DNA of 64,000 nucleotides, taken from the NCBI RefSeq assembly GCF_003590645.1, contig NZ_CP031834.1:1550501-1614500 (forward strand). Reading direction: 5' to 3'. Shown here piece by piece: positions 17,318 to 26,086 of the stretch. Positions within the stretch are counted from its first letter, which is position 1; each line of letters opens with the position of its first letter. Source of the stretch: Mesorhizobium sp. DCY119. GTDB lineage: Bacteria > Pseudomonadota > Alphaproteobacteria > Rhizobiales > Rhizobiaceae. A program made the translations under genes and the position numbers. The notes under the pieces are model-generated. The model ran no database searches. It was given only the letters and a program-made list of their open reading frames with translations, and was not told the DNA's origin.

Positions 17318-17893
17318 ATGAACAGTCAGATCAAAGCGAATGCGCGATGCGAAGCGTCGATGGACGGACGAAGGCTGGTTGTCTTCGCTCTGGCCGCGAG
17401 TGTACCGCTGCTTTGCGCGCTCGTTCTTTTCTTCGCAATTGTTTCGAATGCTCATGCCAGCGAAGAACGCCTTTCGATGGCGCTTGGCGATTTCTATCTC
17501 GTCGATTCCTCTGGCGAGGTCCGCAATCAGGACGCAGAACACGACGCGCGGCTGAGGCGGTTCGATGAGATCATGCACGACGAATTGTCGAAGAGCGGAA
17601 AGTTCTCGCTGGCTCAGATGCAGTGCCCGGAAGCGGGTTGCACCAGCAAGGAGTTGCAGCTCGACGACATGCTGGACCGCGCAAAGGGAGCCGGCGCACG
17701 TTTCGTCACTGTCGGCGCGGTCGAGAAGATGAGCACGCTGGTGCTGTGGACGCGCTTCGAGGTCTATGACGTGCCGAGCCGCCAGATCGTGTTCAACCGC
17801 CTGCTGACCTTTCGCGGCGACAATGACGAGGCCTGGCAGCGTGCCGCGCGTTATGCGGCAAGGGAATTGATCAAGAACGCTCCGGTGAAGTGA
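17318..17893 (+). CDS. Exported protein, DUF2380/DUF3280-like
   Basis: The 191-residue protein has an N-terminal hydrophobic signal segment (about residues 20-47, ending NAHA). The mature domain begins with SMALGDFYLVDSSGEV and resembles DUF2380/DUF3280 proteins, some of which are linked to methylotrophy gene clusters. A Cys-rich piece QCPEAGCTSKE may form a disulfide. GGGAGGT before ATG 17318 supports this start over an upstream TTG. It follows mgdD by 124 bases and is convergent with fhs, so it may be read with the mgd operon. The family assignment is from memory and its function is unknown. Confidence 0.65.
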   Translation: MNSQIKANARCEASMDGRRLVVFALAASVPLLCALVLFFAIVSNAHASEERLSMALGDFYLVDSSGEVRNQDAEHDARLRRFDEIMHDELSKSGKFSLAQMQCPEAGCTSKELQLDDMLDRAKGAGARFVTVGAVEKMSTLVLWTRFEVYDVPSRQIVFNRLLTFRGDNDEAWQRAARYAARELIKNAPVK

Positions 17894-17911
17894 GGGCGGC
17901 AGGCGCTGTTT

Positions 17912-17933
17912 GCCTTGCCGTAAACGGCAAGGC
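17912..17933 (+). terminator. Strong hairpin after the exported protein gene
   Basis: GCCTTGCCGT and ACGGCAAGGC form a perfect ten-pair stem with a two-base AA loop, 19 bases after the stop at 17893. No T-run follows, so it may be a processing or Rho-dependent site. Confidence 0.5.
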
Positions 17934-17948
17934 GTGTGCGTCTGAAGC

Positions 17949-18087
17949 ACCCCCACCCCTAACCCCTCCCCACAAGGGGGAGGGGGATCGGTGGCGTCTG
18001 TGCGAGGATCGTCGATTAACGATTTTGTGCGGCATAGCGGCCGCGAAATTCCCCTCCCCCTTGTGGGGAGGGGTTAGGGGTGGGGGT
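17949..18087. repeat. Long inverted GC-rich repeat between convergent genes
   Basis: The left arm at 17949-17986 (ACCCCCACCCCTAACCCC, then CTCCCCACAAGGGGGAGG) returns as its reverse complement at 18050-18087, separated by about 63 bases. Each arm also contains the smaller palindrome CTCCCCACAAGGGGGAG. Such C/G-rich palindromes are common intergenic repeats in Mesorhizobium-type genomes. It lies between convergent genes ending at 17893 and 18134 and may stop transcription from both sides. Confidence 0.8.
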
Positions 18088-18088
18088 T

Positions 18089-18116
18089 CCTCCAATCCGC
18101 TTTGCGGATTGGAGGA
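18089..18116 (-). terminator. Hairpin after fhs
   Basis: CCTCCAATCCGC and GCGGATTGGAGG pair perfectly around the four-base loop TTTG region, 18 bases beyond the fhs stop at 18134. There is no T-run. It adjoins the long inverted repeat. Confidence 0.5.
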
Positions 18117-18133
18117 GAGTGCCGGCGTCTAGT

Positions 18134-19813
18134 CTAGAACAACCCCTCGATCTGTCCCTTGTCGTTGAGGAAGATCCTCTCAGACGACGGGGTCTTGGGC
18201 AGGCCGGGCATGGTCATCACCTCGCCGCAGATGGCGACGACGAAGCCGGCGCCGGCGGAGAGGCGCACCTCGCGCACCGGTACGGTGTGGCCGGTTGGCG
18301 CGCCGCGCAGGTTGGGGTCGGTCGAGAAGGAATATTGCGTCTTGGCCATGCACACCGGCAGCTTGCCGTAGCCGGCCTGCTCCCAGGCATGAAGCTGGTC
18401 GCGCACGGACTTGTCGGCGATCGCTTCCGAGCCGCGATAGATGCGCTGGACGATGGTGTTGATCTTGTCGAACAGGCCCATCTCTTCCGGGTAAAGCGGG
18501 GCGAACTGCGAGACACCGCTTTCGGCAAGCTGAACCACCTTGTTGGCAAGCTCTTCGATGCCGGCCGAGCCATGCGCCCAGTGCTTGCACAGGATCGCCT
18601 CCTCGCCCATGCCAGCGACATAGTCCTTCAGTGCCTGGATCTCGGCGTCGGTGTCGGAATAGAAGTGGTTGATGGCAACAACCGCCGGCACGCCGAACTG
18701 TTTGACGTTCTCGATGTGGCGGCCAAGGTTGGCGCAGCCCTTCTTCACCGCCTCGATGTTTTCGGTGCCGAGGTCTTCCTTCTTGACCCCGCCATTCATC
18801 TTCATGGCGCGCACCGTGGCGACGATGACGGCGGCTGCCGGCTTCAAGCCCGCCTTACGGCACTTGATGTCGAAGAACTTTTCCGCACCGAGATCAGCAC
18901 CAAAGCCTGCTTCCGTCACGACATAGTCGGCAAGTTTCAGCGCCGTCGTTGTGGCGACGACCGAGTTGCAGCCATGGGCGATGTTGGCAAAGGGGCCGCC
19001 ATGGACGAAGGCCGGGTTGTTCTCCAGCGTCTGCACCAGGTTGGGCTGCATGGCGTCCTTGAGCAGAACCGTCATGGCGCCGTCGGCCTTGATGTCACGG
19101 GCATAGACCGGGGTCTTGTCACGGCGATAGGCGATGATGATGTCGCCGAGGCGTTTTTCCAGATCCTTCAGGTCCTTCGCCAGGCACAGGATCGCCATGA
19201 CTTCTGAAGCCACCGTGATGTCGAAGCCGGCCTCGCGCGGATAGCCGTTGGCGACGCCGCCGAGCGAGCAGATGATTTCGCGCAAGGCCCGGTCGTTCAT
19301 GTCCATGACCCGGCGCCAGGCGACGCGGCGGGTGTCGATGGCCTGTTCGTTGCCCCAGTAGATGTGGTTGTCGATGAGCGCCGAGAGCAGGTTATGCGCG
19401 GTGGTGATGGCGTGAAAGTCGCCGGTGAAGTGGAGGTTCATATCCTCCATCGGCACGACCTGGGCATAGCCGCCGCCGGCAGCACCGCCCTTGACGCCGA
19501 AGTTGGGCCCGAGCGAGGCCTCGCGAATGCAGATGATCGCCTTCTTGCCAATCCTGTTCAAGCCATCGCCAAGGCCGACCGTCGTCGTCGTCTTGCCTTC
19601 GCCGGCCGGCGTCGGGTTGATGGCAGTGACGAGGATGAGCTTGCCATCCTTGTTGCCCTGCACCGACTGGATGAACTCGGCCGAGACCTTGGCCTTGTCA
19701 TGGCCGTAAGGCAGAAGATGCTCCGTCGGAATGCCGATCTTGCCGCCGATCTCCTGGATAACCTTCTTCTGCGCACCACGCGCTATCTCGATGTCGCTCT
19801 TTACGTCGGCCAT
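18134..19813 (-). CDS. fhs: Formate-tetrahydrofolate ligase
   Basis: The 559-residue enzyme makes 10-formyl-tetrahydrofolate from formate, ATP and tetrahydrofolate, or runs in reverse. The nucleotide-binding TPAGEGKTT is at residues 68-76, followed by [20 protein letters not shown] and [18 protein letters not shown], all strong family signatures. Its length is typical. Its place beside the methylamine genes suggests it handles C1 units released by demethylation, giving formate plus ATP or formyl-folate for biosynthesis. A candidate shared operator lies about 200 bases upstream. Codon use matches its neighbours. Confidence 0.97.
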   Translation of the reverse strand: MADVKSDIEIARGAQKKVIQEIGGKIGIPTEHLLPYGHDKAKVSAEFIQSVQGNKDGKLILVTAINPTPAGEGKTTTTVGLGDGLNRIGKKAIICIREASLGPNFGVKGGAAGGGYAQVVPMEDMNLHFTGDFHAITTAHNLLSALIDNHIYWGNEQAIDTRRVAWRRVMDMNDRALREIICSLGGVANGYPREAGFDITVASEVMAILCLAKDLKDLEKRLGDIIIAYRRDKTPVYARDIKADGAMTVLLKDAMQPNLVQTLENNPAFVHGGPFANIAHGCNSVVATTTALKLADYVVTEAGFGADLGAEKFFDIKCRKAGLKPAAAVIVATVRAMKMNGGVKKEDLGTENIEAVKKGCANLGRHIENVKQFGVPAVVAINHFYSDTDAEIQALKDYVAGMGEEAILCKHWAHGSAGIEELANKVVQLAESGVSQFAPLYPEEMGLFDKINTIVQRIYRGSEAIADKSVRDQLHAWEQAGYGKLPVCMAKTQYSFSTDPNLRGAPTGHTVPVREVRLSAGAGFVVAICGEVMTMPGLPKTPSSERIFLNDKGQIEGLF

Positions 19814-20011
19814 GAAATCGTGTCCTCCATACTGAATTCTTGTGGTCGCAGTGGGCTGAACGAGGTGGGGAATATGCGGGAAAATCCATCTCCGGCCGGG
19901 CGCAGGCGACCGGCACGAAAACAGCGCTTCAAGGTTCGAAAATCCTGATTTCCACCTTTTCTTTCAGGATTGACAATAAGCCATTTCGAGCGCGTCTCGT
20001 CAACCTGCATG

Positions 20012-20032
20012 AAAGAAAATTTCACAGTAAGA
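20012..20032 (-). promoter_or_regulatory. Candidate methylamine-cluster operator, copy 4 (fhs promoter)
   Basis: On the minus strand the motif reads TCTTACTGTGAAATTTTC, close to the tmm and tdm copies; TGAAA and TTTCA also form an inverted pair five bases apart. Just downstream, TTGACG and a TTATTG-like -10 (19980-20004) form a possible fhs promoter. The 305-base gap 19814-20118 otherwise holds only the permease terminator. Confidence 0.45.
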
Positions 20033-20069
20033 ATTATTTTTGACGGCGAAAATTCAGTATCCCGTGACG

Positions 20070-20096
20070 AAAAAAGCCGGCCCTTGGGCCGGCTTT
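20070..20096 (-). terminator. Rho-independent terminator of the permease gene
   Basis: GCCGGCCC and GGGCCGGC form a GC-rich stem (20076-20093) followed on the minus strand by TTTTTT. It lies 23 bases past the stop of the 20119-21825 permease. Confidence 0.85.
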
Positions 20097-20118
20097 CGAT
20101 GGCCGAGACTTTCGATCT

Positions 20119-21825
20119 TCAGATCACGAAGTACCAGTTCGCAATCAGCACGACGGCCAGGCCTGCCACCAGCGTCAGATAGGGCAGGATGCCGGCCTTC
20201 CTCGTCTTCAGGTCGCTTTGCTTCATGCCGAGATCGTCGAGCATGTGGTCCGGGAACTTACCGCCGTCCTGGATGTAGTGGCGGAAGCAGAAGACCGGGA
20301 TGATGAGTGCTGCGGTGAACAGACCGGCCCACAGCGCTGACGGGTTCCACACTTTCGCGCCCGCGCCCATGAAGATCGCGTTCACATAGGCGAAGACGCC
20401 GCCGACCACGATCAGCCAGGTAGGTGCTCGCCATGGCCGGGCGATATGCCCGTTGTCCATGCGGTGTATCCAGCCGGCGTTGAGGTTGAGGAAGTTGAAG
20501 ATGATGTAGCCACAATTCGACACGGCGAGGATGAAAAAGAAGCTCGTCGCATCGGTGGAGGCGATGGCCAGCACGATAAGGTTGACGACGAGGTCGGTCC
20601 ACATCGCCCGTGTCGGCGCGCCATGCGTGTTGACGTGGCTGAGGTATTTCGGCAGCCAGCCGTCCACCGAACCCTGGTAAAGGGTGCGTGACGAGCCTGC
20701 CATCGCAGTCATGATCGACAGCAGCAGGGCCAGGATCATCAGCATGATGAGCAGGCTTTTCACCAGCCCGCCGCCGCCGACCATCCCTGCCAAGGCGTCG
20801 GCAACGCCGGAGCCGTCGACGATCGGGGTCGCCAGCATGCCATTCAGGCCGAGCACGCCCTGGAAGGTGAAGGGCACGATCATGAAGAGCAGCATGCAGA
20901 GCAGGCCGGAATAGAAGATGGCCTTGAAGGTGTCGGTTGCCGGGTTCTTGAATTCGCGCGTGTAGCAGACGGCAGTCTCGAAGCCATAGGTCGACCATGC
21001 GGCGATGAACATGCCGCCGAGGATCAGCGTCCAGCCGGGGATGTTCCAGGCTCCCGGTTCCGGTGCGTAGGCAGCAGCGAGCGGGACGATTGGCGAATAG
21101 TTGTCCCAGTTGATCTGGCCGGTGAGGATCGGGACGATGCCGACGATCAGCAGCGGCACGATGACGAGCAGGCCGACGACGCGCTGCACATTGGCGGTGC
21201 CGAGGATGCCGCGATGCTGGATCGCGAAGGTGATGAGCATCAGCACCGCGCCGATCCAGAAGGTGGCGTTGAGCGAGAAGCCGACCGGGCCGAGCGAATG
21301 GCTGTAGAGCGTCCAGGTGCGGATGCCAGGCGTTGCCGCGGTCGTCACGGCAGCAATGGCATCAGCCGCAGAAGTGCCGGCATTGGCTGCGATATACGAC
21401 AGCACCTCCGGTGAGGTTTCGGTGAAACCGGGGATCGGCGCCAGAGCGTTGAGCATGTAGGCGGCGGCAATCGAGCAGCCGAGCGACAGGACCGGCGACC
21501 AGGCAAACCAGTTGCACCAGACCGAAAGCGGCGCGACGAATTTGGAATAACGCAGCCAGGCGGTCGCGCCATAGACCGAAGCGCCGCCCGACTTGTTGGG
21601 AAAGAGACCGGCGATTTCGGCGTAGGTGAAAGACTGGAGAAACCCCATCAGCATGGAGAAAATCCAGATCAGAAAGGCTACATTTCCGGCTGTGCCGGCG
21701 ATGCCGCCGATCGAGAAGAGAACAAGTGGCGGGACGCCGCTGGCCACCCAGAACGCGCCGCGCCAGTCGATCGTCCTGTGCAATTCGCCATCGCTCGCAG
21801 GCGCATAGCTAACCGTCGAACTCAT
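20119..21825 (-). CDS. APC-superfamily amino acid/amine permease
   Basis: The 568-residue membrane protein has about twelve to fourteen hydrophobic spans and belongs to the APC superfamily. It includes LFSIGGIAGTAGNVAFLIW in the first helices and STYGFETAVCYTREFKNPATDTFKA in the middle. The start ATG 21825 (MSSTVSY) has GGGGA about nine bases upstream; a longer frame from 21975 would cross the promoter. It lies alone between fhs and the HPP gene, inside the trimethylamine region, with its own terminator and a candidate shared operator. Likely substrates are methylated amines or their amino acid derivatives, but this is context-based. Confidence 0.85.
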   Translation of the reverse strand: MSSTVSYAPASDGELHRTIDWRGAFWVASGVPPLVLFSIGGIAGTAGNVAFLIWIFSMLMGFLQSFTYAEIAGLFPNKSGGASVYGATAWLRYSKFVAPLSVWCNWFAWSPVLSLGCSIAAAYMLNALAPIPGFTETSPEVLSYIAANAGTSAADAIAAVTTAATPGIRTWTLYSHSLGPVGFSLNATFWIGAVLMLITFAIQHRGILGTANVQRVVGLLVIVPLLIVGIVPILTGQINWDNYSPIVPLAAAYAPEPGAWNIPGWTLILGGMFIAAWSTYGFETAVCYTREFKNPATDTFKAIFYSGLLCMLLFMIVPFTFQGVLGLNGMLATPIVDGSGVADALAGMVGGGGLVKSLLIMLMILALLLSIMTAMAGSSRTLYQGSVDGWLPKYLSHVNTHGAPTRAMWTDLVVNLIVLAIASTDATSFFFILAVSNCGYIIFNFLNLNAGWIHRMDNGHIARPWRAPTWLIVVGGVFAYVNAIFMGAGAKVWNPSALWAGLFTAALIIPVFCFRHYIQDGGKFPDHMLDDLGMKQSDLKTRKAGILPYLTLVAGLAVVLIANWYFVI

Positions 21826-21936
21826 TGTCGAAGTTCCCCATTGTTGATGATGTGTTCCCGGAAGGATTTCTTTTTGGGCTGATCGGCGTGCGCCTCCACG
21901 GGCCTGACCAGCTTTTCCGCTTAGTTTTCTTTTTTT

Positions 21937-21957
21937 CCTAACAGTGAAGATTGACAC
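21937..21957 (+). promoter_or_regulatory. Candidate methylamine-cluster operator, copy 5 (permease promoter)
   Basis: CCTAACAGTGAAGATTGAC matches the CCTG/ACAG/TGAA pattern of the tmm copy. On the minus strand a TTGACG and AATCTT pair with a 17-base gap lies across it, giving a possible permease promoter that the motif overlaps. The position is about 110 bases before the start at 21825. Motif orientation relative to the gene is opposite to that at tmm. Confidence 0.4.
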
Positions 21958-22092
21958 AGCCGCTGGTGGCGTCAAGCATTTTGTTTGACCACGCCGATCA
22001 CATTCGCAGACGCGCGGAATTCAGCCGCGATCTCGGTTTCGAGGCGAGGCGGGCTATGCCCGGGGAGAGTTGTGGCGGATGACGAGCGCCGG

Positions 22093-23295
22093 CTATTGCG
22101 CGGCGACGAGGGCCGGTTCCACGGCGTCGGGGCGATCCGAGAGCGCGCCGTGATAAAGCGCTGCGATCAGGTCCGACTGCGTGATGATGCCGACGAGCTT
22201 CCCGTCGGCATTGACGACTGGAAGATGGTGCAGCCCGGCATCGGCCATGACCGGCACAAGCTCGGCGATCGGCGTCTCGGGCGCTGCGAAACGCACCGGC
22301 GCGCTCATGATGTCGCTGACGGTCTTGTTGAAACTGCGCCTGGGCTTTACGGCCTGGCGCAGGCGCTTGCCGAGGCCGAGATGCAGTTCTCCACGCGGAC
22401 CCCAATCTGCACTTTGCATGAAGTCGGTCTGGGTCACGATGCCGACGACATTGCGGGCATCGTCGATCACCGGCAGGGCCTTGATGCGGTGGTCGCAAAG
22501 CTCTTTCCAGCTGTCGCGAAGCGAGGTCTGTGGCGAGACCGTCGCCACGTCGCGGGACATGATGTCGGCGCAGCGGATGACGCCGAAGCGGCGGTGATAG
22601 GCCTGCATCTCGGTCTCGTGCAGCAGCGCGTCGAGGTCGTCGGTGCTGACATTGACGACCTCGTCATAGCGCTTCAAGGCTGCTTCGAGATCGGCGGACG
22701 TGAAGCCGACGCGCGCCGTCGGGACGGGATCAGCCGTCTTGTGCGGGTTGACCGCCGGCGCGGGCGTGAGGTGCGGATAGCGGCGGCCGGTCAGGTTGTT
22801 GAAGGCAAGTGCGGCGGCAAGCAGCAGCAATGTATTCACGCCGACGGGCCATAGCGCGAAGCCGTAGCCTGCGGCATGCACGGCCGGGCCGCCGAGCACG
22901 GCGGTTAGTGCGACCGCGCCGCTTGGCGGATGCAGGCAGCGCAGCAACAACATGGCGCCGATCGAGGCGGTGATCGCGATCGTTGACGCAATGAGCGGAT
23001 CGTCGAGCCACCGCGCACAGGTGATGCCGATGAGGGCGGCAACCAGATTGCCGCCGATGATCGACCAGGGCTGTGCCAGCGGGCTGGACGGCGTGGCAAA
23101 GAGCAGGACGGCAGAGGCGCCCATCGGGGCGATCAGCAGCGGCGATGCACCTGACGAGCTGAAGGCGATCTTGGTGGCGAGCCCGGTGAAGAAAATGCCG
23201 ATCAGCGCACCCGCGCAGATGCGCATCCGCTCCGCATTGCTGACGGGCGGCAGGGCTGGAAGCAACCGCTTCAGGACTGACAGGAACTCGGGCAT
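22093..23295 (-). CDS. HPP-family membrane protein with two CBS domains
   Basis: The 400-residue protein has an N-terminal HPP domain of about five membrane spans (residues about 25-170), including APMGASAVLLFATPSSPLAQPW and the name-giving LHPPSGAVAL. Two CBS domains follow at about 245-305 (DIMSRDVATV...VGIVTQTDFM) and 330-385 (DIMSAPVRFA...VGIITQSDLI). HPP proteins are linked to nitrite or other anion transport in plastids; CBS pairs usually sense adenine nucleotides. It sits between the permease and tdm on the same strand, and whether it belongs to methylamine metabolism is unknown. Confidence 0.88.
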   Translation of the reverse strand: MPEFLSVLKRLLPALPPVSNAERMRICAGALIGIFFTGLATKIAFSSSGASPLLIAPMGASAVLLFATPSSPLAQPWSIIGGNLVAALIGITCARWLDDPLIASTIAITASIGAMLLLRCLHPPSGAVALTAVLGGPAVHAAGYGFALWPVGVNTLLLLAAALAFNNLTGRRYPHLTPAPAVNPHKTADPVPTARVGFTSADLEAALKRYDEVVNVSTDDLDALLHETEMQAYHRRFGVIRCADIMSRDVATVSPQTSLRDSWKELCDHRIKALPVIDDARNVVGIVTQTDFMQSADWGPRGELHLGLGKRLRQAVKPRRSFNKTVSDIMSAPVRFAAPETPIAELVPVMADAGLHHLPVVNADGKLVGIITQSDLIAALYHGALSDRPDAVEPALVAAQ

Positions 23296-23408
23296 TTGGG
23301 CGATATGGCTCTCAAGGCAGCGGCACTTACGCCGTGAAACGCCCTGCGCGCAAGGAATGGATTTGCGCGGATGGTCGCGTTTCGGGAATGAATGGTTTGG
23401 TGGTGCAT

Positions 23409-23430
23409 GGCGGGCTCATTAGAGCCCGCC
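23409..23430 (-). terminator. Hairpin after tdm
   Basis: GGCGGGCT and AGCCCGCC form a perfect eight-pair stem with a six-base loop, 15 bases past the tdm stop. There is no clear T-run on the minus strand. Confidence 0.5.
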
Positions 23431-23444
23431 TGAACTGCGGTTTT

Positions 23445-25814
23445 CTACGACCTCGGCTTCGTCTTTTGCGGATCGTAGTGAGCGAAGGGCACCACGCGGG
23501 CCGGCAGGCGCTTCTGATGGCCGTCGAGCTTGCCGATCTCGACTTCCGTGCCGATCTCGGCGTGGGCGACATCGAGGCGGGCGAGTGCGATGGTCTTGCC
23601 GAGGATGGGCGAGCGCATGCTGGACGTGACCTCGCCGATCTGGGCGCGGCCGATGTGGACGCAGTCGCCATGGCCGACAGGCACATTGGCGTCGATGTCG
23701 AGGCCAACAAGCTTTCGCGCCGGATGCTCCTTGCGCCGGATCAGCGCGTCGCGGCCGATGAAATCATCGGTCTTGCTCTTCAGCGGCACGGTGAAGCCGA
23801 TGCCGGCTTCGAACGGGTCGGTCTGGTCGGAGAAGTCATAGCCGGCGAAGATCAGCCCGGCCTCGATACGCACCATGTCGAGCGCCAGAAGTCCCATCGG
23901 CTTCAGGCCATGGGGCTGGCCGGCTTCCCAGACAGCGTCGAACACCTGTTCGGCATCGCGCGGATGGCACCAGATCTCGTAGCCGAGTTCGCCGGTATAG
24001 CCGGTGCGCGAGACGACGATCGGCACGCCCTGGGCGTCGCCGATGCGGGCGACAGCGAAGCGGAACCATTCGAGCTCAGTGATCGACGGCTGCACGGGCG
24101 AAGTCCAGATGATCTCCTTGAGGATGTCACGGCTGTTCGGGCCCTGCAGGGCGATATTGTGCATCTGGTCGGTGGAGGAGCGGACAAGCACTTTCAGGCC
24201 GAGCTTTTGCGCCGTCTCTCGCAGCCACGTGCCGCTGTAGTCATCGCCGCCGATCCAGCGGAAATTGTCCTTGCCTAACCGCAGCAAAGTGCCATCATCG
24301 ATCATGCCGCCATGCTCGTAGCACATGGCGGTGTAGACGACCTGGCCGACGGCGAGCTTCTTGATGTCGCGCGTCAGCGTGTATTGCAGCAGCGCTTCGG
24401 AATCCGGGCCGGTGACCTCGAACTTGCGCAGCGGCGACAGGTCCATGACCACGGCCTTCTCGCGGCAGGCCCAGTATTCCTCCAGCGGCCCTTCCTTGGC
24501 GAAGGAATTGGCGAGCCAGTAGCCGCGATATTCGACGAAGTCGCGGGTGTGCTTGGCAAAGCTCGAATGAAAGGCGGTTTCACGGGTCATTTTTGGCTCG
24601 GCATCCGGGGTCGGTCGTGTGGCGATGGCGCGTGAGAATTTCTGCGCGCCCGAATAGGTCCGCACATGAATGTCGGTGAGGTTCCAGCCGTTGGAGGGCG
24701 TCGTGTCGTCGGGGCAGGCCGACGAGACGCAGACGATGTCGGTCAGGGCCCGCAGCAGCACATAGTCGCCGGGCCGCGACCATGGCTCGTCGGAATAGAT
24801 CACGCCATGAGCGTCGATGCCGGTGTTGAAGAAGAAGTTGATCGCCATCCAGCCGCCGCGGGGCGAAACACCCTTGTCGGCAAGCGCGCCGTTGAAATTC
24901 TCGGTGCAGTTGAGGTGACCGGGATAGCCGATGTCGTCGTAATATTTGGCATAGCAGGCGAGCGCGAAGGCATCGTGGCGGCCGCAGGTGTCCTGCACCA
25001 CCTCGACCAGCGGCTCCATGTCCTGGTCGTAGTATTTGGAATGCAGGCCGGGCATCGGATAGCTGGTGCCCATCAGCGAGCGGGTGACGGTCACGTCGAG
25101 CGGGTGGTCCTTGCCCTTGTCGAGCTTGCGCGCCGAGAAGCACTGGAAGTCGGTGCATTGGCGCCCGTCGACATCGATGATCTGGATGAAGTCGCCGGCC
25201 TTGACGAAATAGCTCTGCGCCGTCTTCGATTTGACGCGCAGGTCGAGAACCGGGTCCGCCAGCGGCTCGGGCAGGTCGGACTTTCCCGCAGGCTGAATGC
25301 GGGCGCGCTGGACAACGACCAGCAGCGGGGTTGCCGTATCGTGGCCATCGACCGGCATCGGCCCGCCGGGTGCTGCGATGATCAGGCTACCGTCGCGGGC
25401 GACGGTAAAGCTCTCTTCGGAGCCGGGAAGACTGGTGCTGCCGAACAGGCGCACCGCCTGCGGCTCGGCCAGATCGATCGCACGGCGCGCGAGGCTGTGA
25501 CAGAATGTGCGCAGGCTCTCATTGTCGTCCAACAGCAGCGCCTTCAGCCCCGCCGCATTGCTGTTGGCCCTGGTGCCCAGGATGCCGGCATCGGTCTTGC
25601 CGGAGCCATCGGCAGCCACCAGTTCGCAGGCCTGTCCACCCTCGACATCGCGGATCGTAACCGTATCGCCGGCCTCGACGCTGATGAACACAGCACCTGT
25701 ACCCGCCACCTGATAGCGCTCCATGCCCGCAGGCAGCGCAAGCAGGCCCGGCGTCAGGATCGCGCTCGGACGCGGAGGGCCAGAGACCACGCTGGGATAG
25801 ATTGCTTGCGACAC
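23445..25814 (-). CDS. tdm: Trimethylamine N-oxide demethylase (DUF1989 plus GcvT domains)
   Basis: The 789-residue protein converts trimethylamine N-oxide to dimethylamine and formaldehyde. Residues about 30-375 hold DUF1989 metal-site repeats: [10 protein letters not shown] at 57 and [10 protein letters not shown] at 214. Asp222, Cys287, His300, Cys303 and Cys367 have the spacing I recall for metal-ligand residues of the characterised Methylocella enzyme. Residues about 410-780 form a GcvT-type folate module with [12 protein letters not shown]. The start is a GTG at 25814 with GGGAGG five bases upstream. It diverges from tmm, whose product makes its substrate, across a 272-base shared control region. 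Confidence 0.92.
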   Translation of the reverse strand: MSQAIYPSVVSGPPRPSAILTPGLLALPAGMERYQVAGTGAVFISVEAGDTVTIRDVEGGQACELVAADGSGKTDAGILGTRANSNAAGLKALLLDDNESLRTFCHSLARRAIDLAEPQAVRLFGSTSLPGSEESFTVARDGSLIIAAPGGPMPVDGHDTATPLLVVVQRARIQPAGKSDLPEPLADPVLDLRVKSKTAQSYFVKAGDFIQIIDVDGRQCTDFQCFSARKLDKGKDHPLDVTVTRSLMGTSYPMPGLHSKYYDQDMEPLVEVVQDTCGRHDAFALACYAKYYDDIGYPGHLNCTENFNGALADKGVSPRGGWMAINFFFNTGIDAHGVIYSDEPWSRPGDYVLLRALTDIVCVSSACPDDTTPSNGWNLTDIHVRTYSGAQKFSRAIATRPTPDAEPKMTRETAFHSSFAKHTRDFVEYRGYWLANSFAKEGPLEEYWACREKAVVMDLSPLRKFEVTGPDSEALLQYTLTRDIKKLAVGQVVYTAMCYEHGGMIDDGTLLRLGKDNFRWIGGDDYSGTWLRETAQKLGLKVLVRSSTDQMHNIALQGPNSRDILKEIIWTSPVQPSITELEWFRFAVARIGDAQGVPIVVSRTGYTGELGYEIWCHPRDAEQVFDAVWEAGQPHGLKPMGLLALDMVRIEAGLIFAGYDFSDQTDPFEAGIGFTVPLKSKTDDFIGRDALIRRKEHPARKLVGLDIDANVPVGHGDCVHIGRAQIGEVTSSMRSPILGKTIALARLDVAHAEIGTEVEIGKLDGHQKRLPARVVPFAHYDPQKTKPRS

Positions 25815-25837
25815 TGCGACCTCCCCGATCGTATTTT

Positions 25838-25858
25838 CCTGAGTGTGAAATTTTTTCA
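25838..25858 (+). promoter_or_regulatory. Candidate methylamine-cluster operator, copy 6 (tdm side)
   Basis: CCTGAGTGTGAAATTTTTTC is followed by A, so TGAAA and TTTCA form an inverted pair three bases apart. It lies 24-44 bases before the tdm GTG start. It shares CCTG-N4-TGAAATTT with the copies at dmm and tmm. Confidence 0.5.
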
Positions 25859-26006
25859 ATTAAAAGAATACGCAGCCTGCAAGATGAAGGCAAGACCTGT
25901 TTACATCAGGCTAGCATATGGCTCATCGTACCGAAACGTCGGGCTGCCTCGGGAAGAAGTGCTGGAGCAGCCAATTTTTCGGAATCTGGTTTTGCGGCAG
26001 AACTTG

Positions 26007-26055
26007 TTGACAGCATCACAGAACGAATTATTGTCCTGTCAGTGAAATTTCTTTC
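26007..26055 (+). promoter_or_regulatory. Candidate tmm promoter with operator copy 7
   Basis: TTGACA at 26007-26012 and TATTGT at 26029-26034 (16-base spacer) form a good housekeeping promoter. CCTGTCAGTGAAATTTCTTT follows directly at 26035, over the expected start of transcription, which would suit a repressor site. The tmm start codon is at 26087 with TGGAGGGG upstream. Confidence 0.5.
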
Positions 26056-26086
26056 GCTTAAGAAAAAGAGTCCTGGAGGGGATTGT

